Assembly (NCBI GenBank): GCA_905199135.1
Contig: CAJKFC010000016.1
Coordinates: 1 to 25,593, forward strand
Source: an uncultured Eubacteriales bacterium
GTDB taxonomy: Bacteria > Bacillota > Clostridia > Oscillospirales > Butyricicoccaceae
Reading direction: 5' to 3'
DNA: 25,593 nucleotides
Part shown: in pieces, positions 22,736-25,593 of the stretch
Layout of the letters: each line of letters begins with the position of its first letter
Position numbering within the stretch: position 1 is the first letter of the stretch
Notes under the pieces: generated by a model
Seen by the model: only the letters and a program-made list of their open reading frames with translations
The model's database searches: none
What the model was told of the DNA's origin: nothing
Program-made: the position numbers and the translations under genes

Positions 22736-23557
22736 GTGAGCGTAATAGAGGTGTCCCGCCTTACAAGGGACTACGGAAAAGGAAAGGGTGTATTTGACCT
22801 ATCTTTCGGCATAGAAAAAGGAGAAGTGTTTGGATTTTTGGGCCCTAACGGCGCGGGAAAGACCACAACCATAAGGCATCTTATGGGCTTTATCAGGGCG
22901 AAAGAGGGAACATGCACGATAAACGGCATGGACTGCCGCAAAGACGCCGACAAAATACAGAGACATGTGGGCTATATCCCGGGAGAGATAGCCTTTTTCA
23001 ACGAGATGACGGGAGAGGAATATCTTCGTTTTATCCAGAAATACAGGGGAGACAAGGCCGACAGAAAAAAAGAGCTCACAGAGATGTTTGAGCTGAATAC
23101 CTCGGGCAAAATCAAAAAGATGAGCAAGGGCATGAAGCAGAAGATTGGCATAATATCGGCTTTTATGCACGACCCTGAGATACTGATCCTGGACGAGCCA
23201 ACAAGCGGTCTCGACCCACTCATGCAGAACAGATTTATAGAGCTCATTCAGCAGGAGAAAAAGAGAGGGAAGACGGTGCTCATGTCGAGCCATATATTTG
23301 AAGAGGTGGAGCGAACCTGCGACAGGGTGGGCATAATCAAGGACGGCAGACTTATGGCTTTGGACACCGCCGAGGAGCTGAGGTCAAAGCATATGAGACT
23401 TTACACAGTTACCCTCGAAAGTCCCGACGCCGCAAAGGCTTTTGCCGCCGATTTCAAAGGCAGACTTATTAAAGAAGGGGGCTGTGCTGTGGAGGTTGCG
23501 GCAAAGCAGTCTCTGGAGGAGATATTCCTCAATTACTATGGAGGTGACAGGTCATGA
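22736..23557 (+). CDS. ABC transporter ATP-binding protein (ABC-2 exporter type)
   Basis: The 273-residue ATPase has Walker A GPNGAGKTT (36-44), a Q-loop replaced by the IPGE/YIPGEIAFF segment, signature region MSKGMKQK (129-136), Walker B ILILDEPTSGLD (149-160) and H-loop His186. It belongs to the group that powers ABC-2 exporters of lipids, antibiotics or peptides. The GTG start at 22736 is chosen because GGAGG lies seven bases upstream; an ATG at 22730 is too close to it. The stop overlaps the permease ATG by four bases (ATGA). Confidence 0.9.
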   Translation: MSVIEVSRLTRDYGKGKGVFDLSFGIEKGEVFGFLGPNGAGKTTTIRHLMGFIRAKEGTCTINGMDCRKDADKIQRHVGYIPGEIAFFNEMTGEEYLRFIQKYRGDKADRKKELTEMFELNTSGKIKKMSKGMKQKIGIISAFMHDPEILILDEPTSGLDPLMQNRFIELIQQEKKRGKTVLMSSHIFEEVERTCDRVGIIKDGRLMALDTAEELRSKHMRLYTVTLESPDAAKAFAADFKGRLIKEGGCAVEVAAKQSLEEIFLNYYGGDRS

Positions 23558-24354
23558 TAAATGCTGCCCTTTATAAAAAGGAGATGAAGAACTCCTGGAA
23601 AATGCTGGTCATTTTCGGGGCGATACTGACCATGTATATCTCCATGATAATCGGAATGTTCGACCCCGAAATGGCGGATATTCTCAAGGAATTTGAAAAG
23701 ACCATGCCCGAGCTCATGGCGGCCGTCGGCATGACGGGCGGCACGGATACCCTCATCGGATTCATGTCTACATATCTCTACGGCATGCTGCTTCTGGTGT
23801 TTCCAATGGTGTTTTCAATAATAAAGGCCAACGGGCTTGTGGCAAAATATGTGGACGGCGGCAGTATGGCAGGTCTTTTGGCGTCGCCCGTCAAAAGAAC
23901 TACGGTGGCCTTTACTCAGCTGTCGGTGCTTGTCACAAATATCACTCTGTTGCTTTTATACTGTACCGCGCTGGAATGGGCGGTGGCAGAGATGACCTTC
24001 CCGGGCACGCTGAAACTGGCAGAACTTTTGCGACTGAACGGTGGTCTGTGGCTTTTGCAGTTTTTGATAGGCTCATTCTGTTTCATGTCCTCATGCCTTT
24101 TCGGCGACAGCAAAATGAGCGTGACGGTGGGGGCGTCGGTGCCGGTACTGATGTATGTGATACAGATGCTGGCAAACATGGGCGGAAAACTGGAAAACTT
24201 CAAATACGCCACGGTGTTCACACTGTTTCAGCCCGAAAAGTTTGTTTCGGGAGACGGTTTCGCCGCTCTTTCGGCGCTGATACTTTTCATCTCGGCGGCG
24301 GCGATTTCCGCGGCGGCAGTATGGATTTTCAAAAACAAGGATCTGTATATATAA
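23554..24354 (+). CDS. ABC-2 type permease
   Basis: The 266-residue membrane protein begins with the short amphipathic MINAALYKKEMKNSWKML typical of ABC-2 permeases. It has about six hydrophobic segments (near residues 17-35, 70-92, 120-145, 160-182, 190-212 and 240-260), with an extracytoplasmic loop of about 40 residues after the first. GGAGGTGA precedes the ATG. Overlap with the ATPase gene makes the two a single exporter; two copies of each would form the complex. Substrate unknown; no precursor peptide, histidine kinase or response regulator is nearby. Confidence 0.85.
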   Translation: MINAALYKKEMKNSWKMLVIFGAILTMYISMIIGMFDPEMADILKEFEKTMPELMAAVGMTGGTDTLIGFMSTYLYGMLLLVFPMVFSIIKANGLVAKYVDGGSMAGLLASPVKRTTVAFTQLSVLVTNITLLLLYCTALEWAVAEMTFPGTLKLAELLRLNGGLWLLQFLIGSFCFMSSCLFGDSKMSVTVGASVPVLMYVIQMLANMGGKLENFKYATVFTLFQPEKFVSGDGFAALSALILFISAAAISAAAVWIFKNKDLYI

Positions 24355-24361
24355 ATAAAAT

Positions 24362-24386
24362 CGATGAGATTTCTCATCGCTTTTTT
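24362..24386. terminator. Intrinsic terminator between convergent genes
   Basis: CGATGAGA-TT-TCTCATCG followed by T6 on the + strand ends the ABC operon. On the minus strand it follows the permease stop (24388) with a weaker T-rich tail. Confidence 0.8.
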
Positions 24387-24387
24387 G

Positions 24388-25500
24388 CTATATCACAAGG
24401 GCGAATATCAGCAGAATGATAAGCATTATGACATTTACCGCTGTAAAGCACTTTATATATTTTCCCTTTTGAGAGAAGGGGAGGGCGGAGTAGAGCTTAT
24501 AGGAGATGAGGCTCGCCATCGAGGCGATGAGAGTGCCGAGACCTCCTATGTTGACGCCGAAGAGAAGTCCTCTGTAATTGTCGGTAAATCCCGAAAGCAG
24601 CATGGCGGCAGGTACATTGCTTATTACCTGGCTGACCACAGCTCCCGTCACTATCTCTCTGCCTGCTATGACCGAGGAGAGGAAGTTTTTTATCGCCTCG
24701 ATACTGCCCATGTTTCCTATGAACACAAAGAAAAACACAAAGGTGATAAGCAGGCTGTAATCGACCTTTTTGAAAATATCTCTGTCGAATATCAGCAGGC
24801 AGAGCACCACGGCGCCCAGCATGAGGGACAGGGGTGCTATCCTCATTATATTCAAAAGACAGAGGGCAAAAAGGGCGGTATAGAGCCAAAAGCGGGGGCT
24901 TTTAAATGTAAAACAGCTCTTTTGAGAAAAATCTGCCGAGTCTATTGGGACGCTTTTGCCCGCAAGACAGGCAATTATCAAAAGAACGAGAGATACCGCC
25001 GCGGGCGGCAGCATGAGGGTGACAAACTCGGGTATAGTCATGCCGCTCAGTGAATACAGGTACAGGTTTTGAGGGTTGCCTGTGGGAGTCAGCATACTGC
25101 CGAGGTTTGCCGCCACAGTTTCGAGGACGACGGTGTAGATAAGTCTGTCATTGAGCTTCAAAAGACCGAAAACCGTTATGGTAAAAGGCACAAAGGTTAT
25201 GAGAGCCACATCGTTGGTTATCAGCATTGACGAGAAGAAGCACAGCATCACAAGGGTCAGCCTGAGGCTTTTGAAACCCGAGGTCTTTGCGGTGAGAGCC
25301 TGACCCATGTAGGCAAAAAAGCCAAGCTTTTGCAGGGAGGCTATTATTGTCATGAGACAGAACAAAACTGCCAGCACTTTATAGTCGATGTAGCCTATGT
25401 ATTCCTTTGACGGCGGCACAATGAACAGCGAGACGAGGGCCAAAAGGCCTGACGCCGCCAAAACAGGGTCGTTTTTTATAAAATCAACGGCTTTTTTCAT
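24388..25500 (-). CDS. YbiR-like SLC13/ArsB-superfamily membrane permease
   Basis: The 370-residue protein has about ten hydrophobic segments in two inverted halves. Motifs TNDVALITFVPFTITV, NLGSMLTPTGNPQNLYLYSLSG, SQVISNVPAAMLL and GVNIGGLGTLIASMASLIS are those of the ion-transporter superfamily (SLC13/ArsB/CitMHS), and the length and motif wording fit E. coli YbiR closely. Such proteins move anions or exchange ions. It is tempting to link it with the citrate lyase genes 8 kb away, but YbiR-like permeases have no shown citrate activity. GGGG precedes the ATG, and a good promoter lies upstream. Confidence 0.85.
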   Translation of the reverse strand: MKKAVDFIKNDPVLAASGLLALVSLFIVPPSKEYIGYIDYKVLAVLFCLMTIIASLQKLGFFAYMGQALTAKTSGFKSLRLTLVMLCFFSSMLITNDVALITFVPFTITVFGLLKLNDRLIYTVVLETVAANLGSMLTPTGNPQNLYLYSLSGMTIPEFVTLMLPPAAVSLVLLIIACLAGKSVPIDSADFSQKSCFTFKSPRFWLYTALFALCLLNIMRIAPLSLMLGAVVLCLLIFDRDIFKKVDYSLLITFVFFFVFIGNMGSIEAIKNFLSSVIAGREIVTGAVVSQVISNVPAAMLLSGFTDNYRGLLFGVNIGGLGTLIASMASLISYKLYSALPFSQKGKYIKCFTAVNVIMLIILLIFALVI

Positions 25501-25542
25501 ATTTTTACCCCTTTTTATATTTTGTAAAAGACACCGTTTATT

Positions 25543-25571
25543 ATTATATTACAGGGCAGACCGTCCGTCAA
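25543..25571 (-). promoter_or_regulatory. Promoter of YbiR-like permease gene
   Basis: On the minus strand TTGACG (25566-25571) and TATAAT (25543-25548) are 17 bases apart, 43 bases before the ATG. No further gene is visible in the remaining bases of the window. Confidence 0.75.
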
Positions 25572-25593
25572 CCGATAAAATAAATATGGGAAA

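Noticed and set aside
24364..25053. A 229-codon open frame on the + strand opposite the YbiR-like permease
   Set aside because: It starts within a terminator hairpin and encodes a charged sequence with no recognisable domain.
24388..25500. Assignment of the permease as the citrate transporter for the lyase
   Set aside because: Motifs and length fit YbiR-like proteins better than CitMHS or CitS, and the gene has its own promoter 8 kb away.
1..25593. CRISPR arrays, tRNA or rRNA genes, transposases and phage genes
   Set aside because: No regularly spaced repeats, cloverleaf candidates, conserved rRNA segments or recombinase motifs were seen by eye; a tool-based scan was not possible.

Overview
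The window looks like chromosomal DNA from an anaerobic, probably gut-associated member of the Clostridia (Firmicutes). The evidence is strong AGGAGG-type ribosome binding sites, sigma-A promoters of the TTGACA/TATAAT type with frequent TGn extensions, heavy use of ATA and AGA/AGG codons, and family content: BlaI/M56 regulator pair, group II ECF transporter, citrate lyase, MATE exporter, YaaA and Sir2. The species cannot be named from this sequence. No phage genes, insertion sequences, tRNA, rRNA or CRISPR array were seen.

Layout. (i) 1-400: no convincing protein gene, but a complete small-RNA transcription unit on the + strand (promoter 169-197, GC-rich hairpin 295-328, terminator 353-396). 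(ii) 399-2964, minus: an intact BlaI-type repressor followed by a broken M56 (BlaR1-like) sensor peptidase, split into three reading frames. The blaI promoter carries two ACGAC-N4-GTCGT operators. (iii) 3141-4691, plus: a YtcJ-like amidohydrolase. (iv) 4720-6790, minus: an ECF-type sigma factor overlapping a large membrane protein, its likely anti-sigma or sensor. (v) 7014-12836, plus: a six-gene operon of membrane S-component, double ATPase, EcfT, PHP phosphoesterase, inositol-monophosphatase-family phosphatase and RpiR regulator. It looks like an uptake and dephosphorylation system of unknown substrate and is the most intriguing locus here. (vi) 12848-16762, minus: citD-citE-citF-citXG, citrate (or citramalate) lyase with its prosthetic-group enzymes but no citC. 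(vii) 16861-18540, minus: sirtuin, family-6-like DNA glycosylase and LURP-one protein. (viii) 18691-19821, plus: alanine racemase. (ix) 19852-21071, minus: YaaA and a Bcp peroxiredoxin, a peroxide-defence pair. (x) 21258-24354, plus: a MATE exporter, then an ABC ATPase/permease pair. (xi) 24388-25500, minus: a YbiR-like SLC13/ArsB-superfamily permease.

How the parts may work together. The BlaI operator motif recurs, with one mismatch, in the -35/-10 spacer of the MATE exporter promoter about 18 kb away. This suggests one antibiotic-responsive regulator could control both loci. The signalling partner (M56) appears broken or dependent on frameshifting. Converging gene pairs share bidirectional terminators (about 353-396, 4690-4720, 12835-12862, 19823-19849, 24362-24386).
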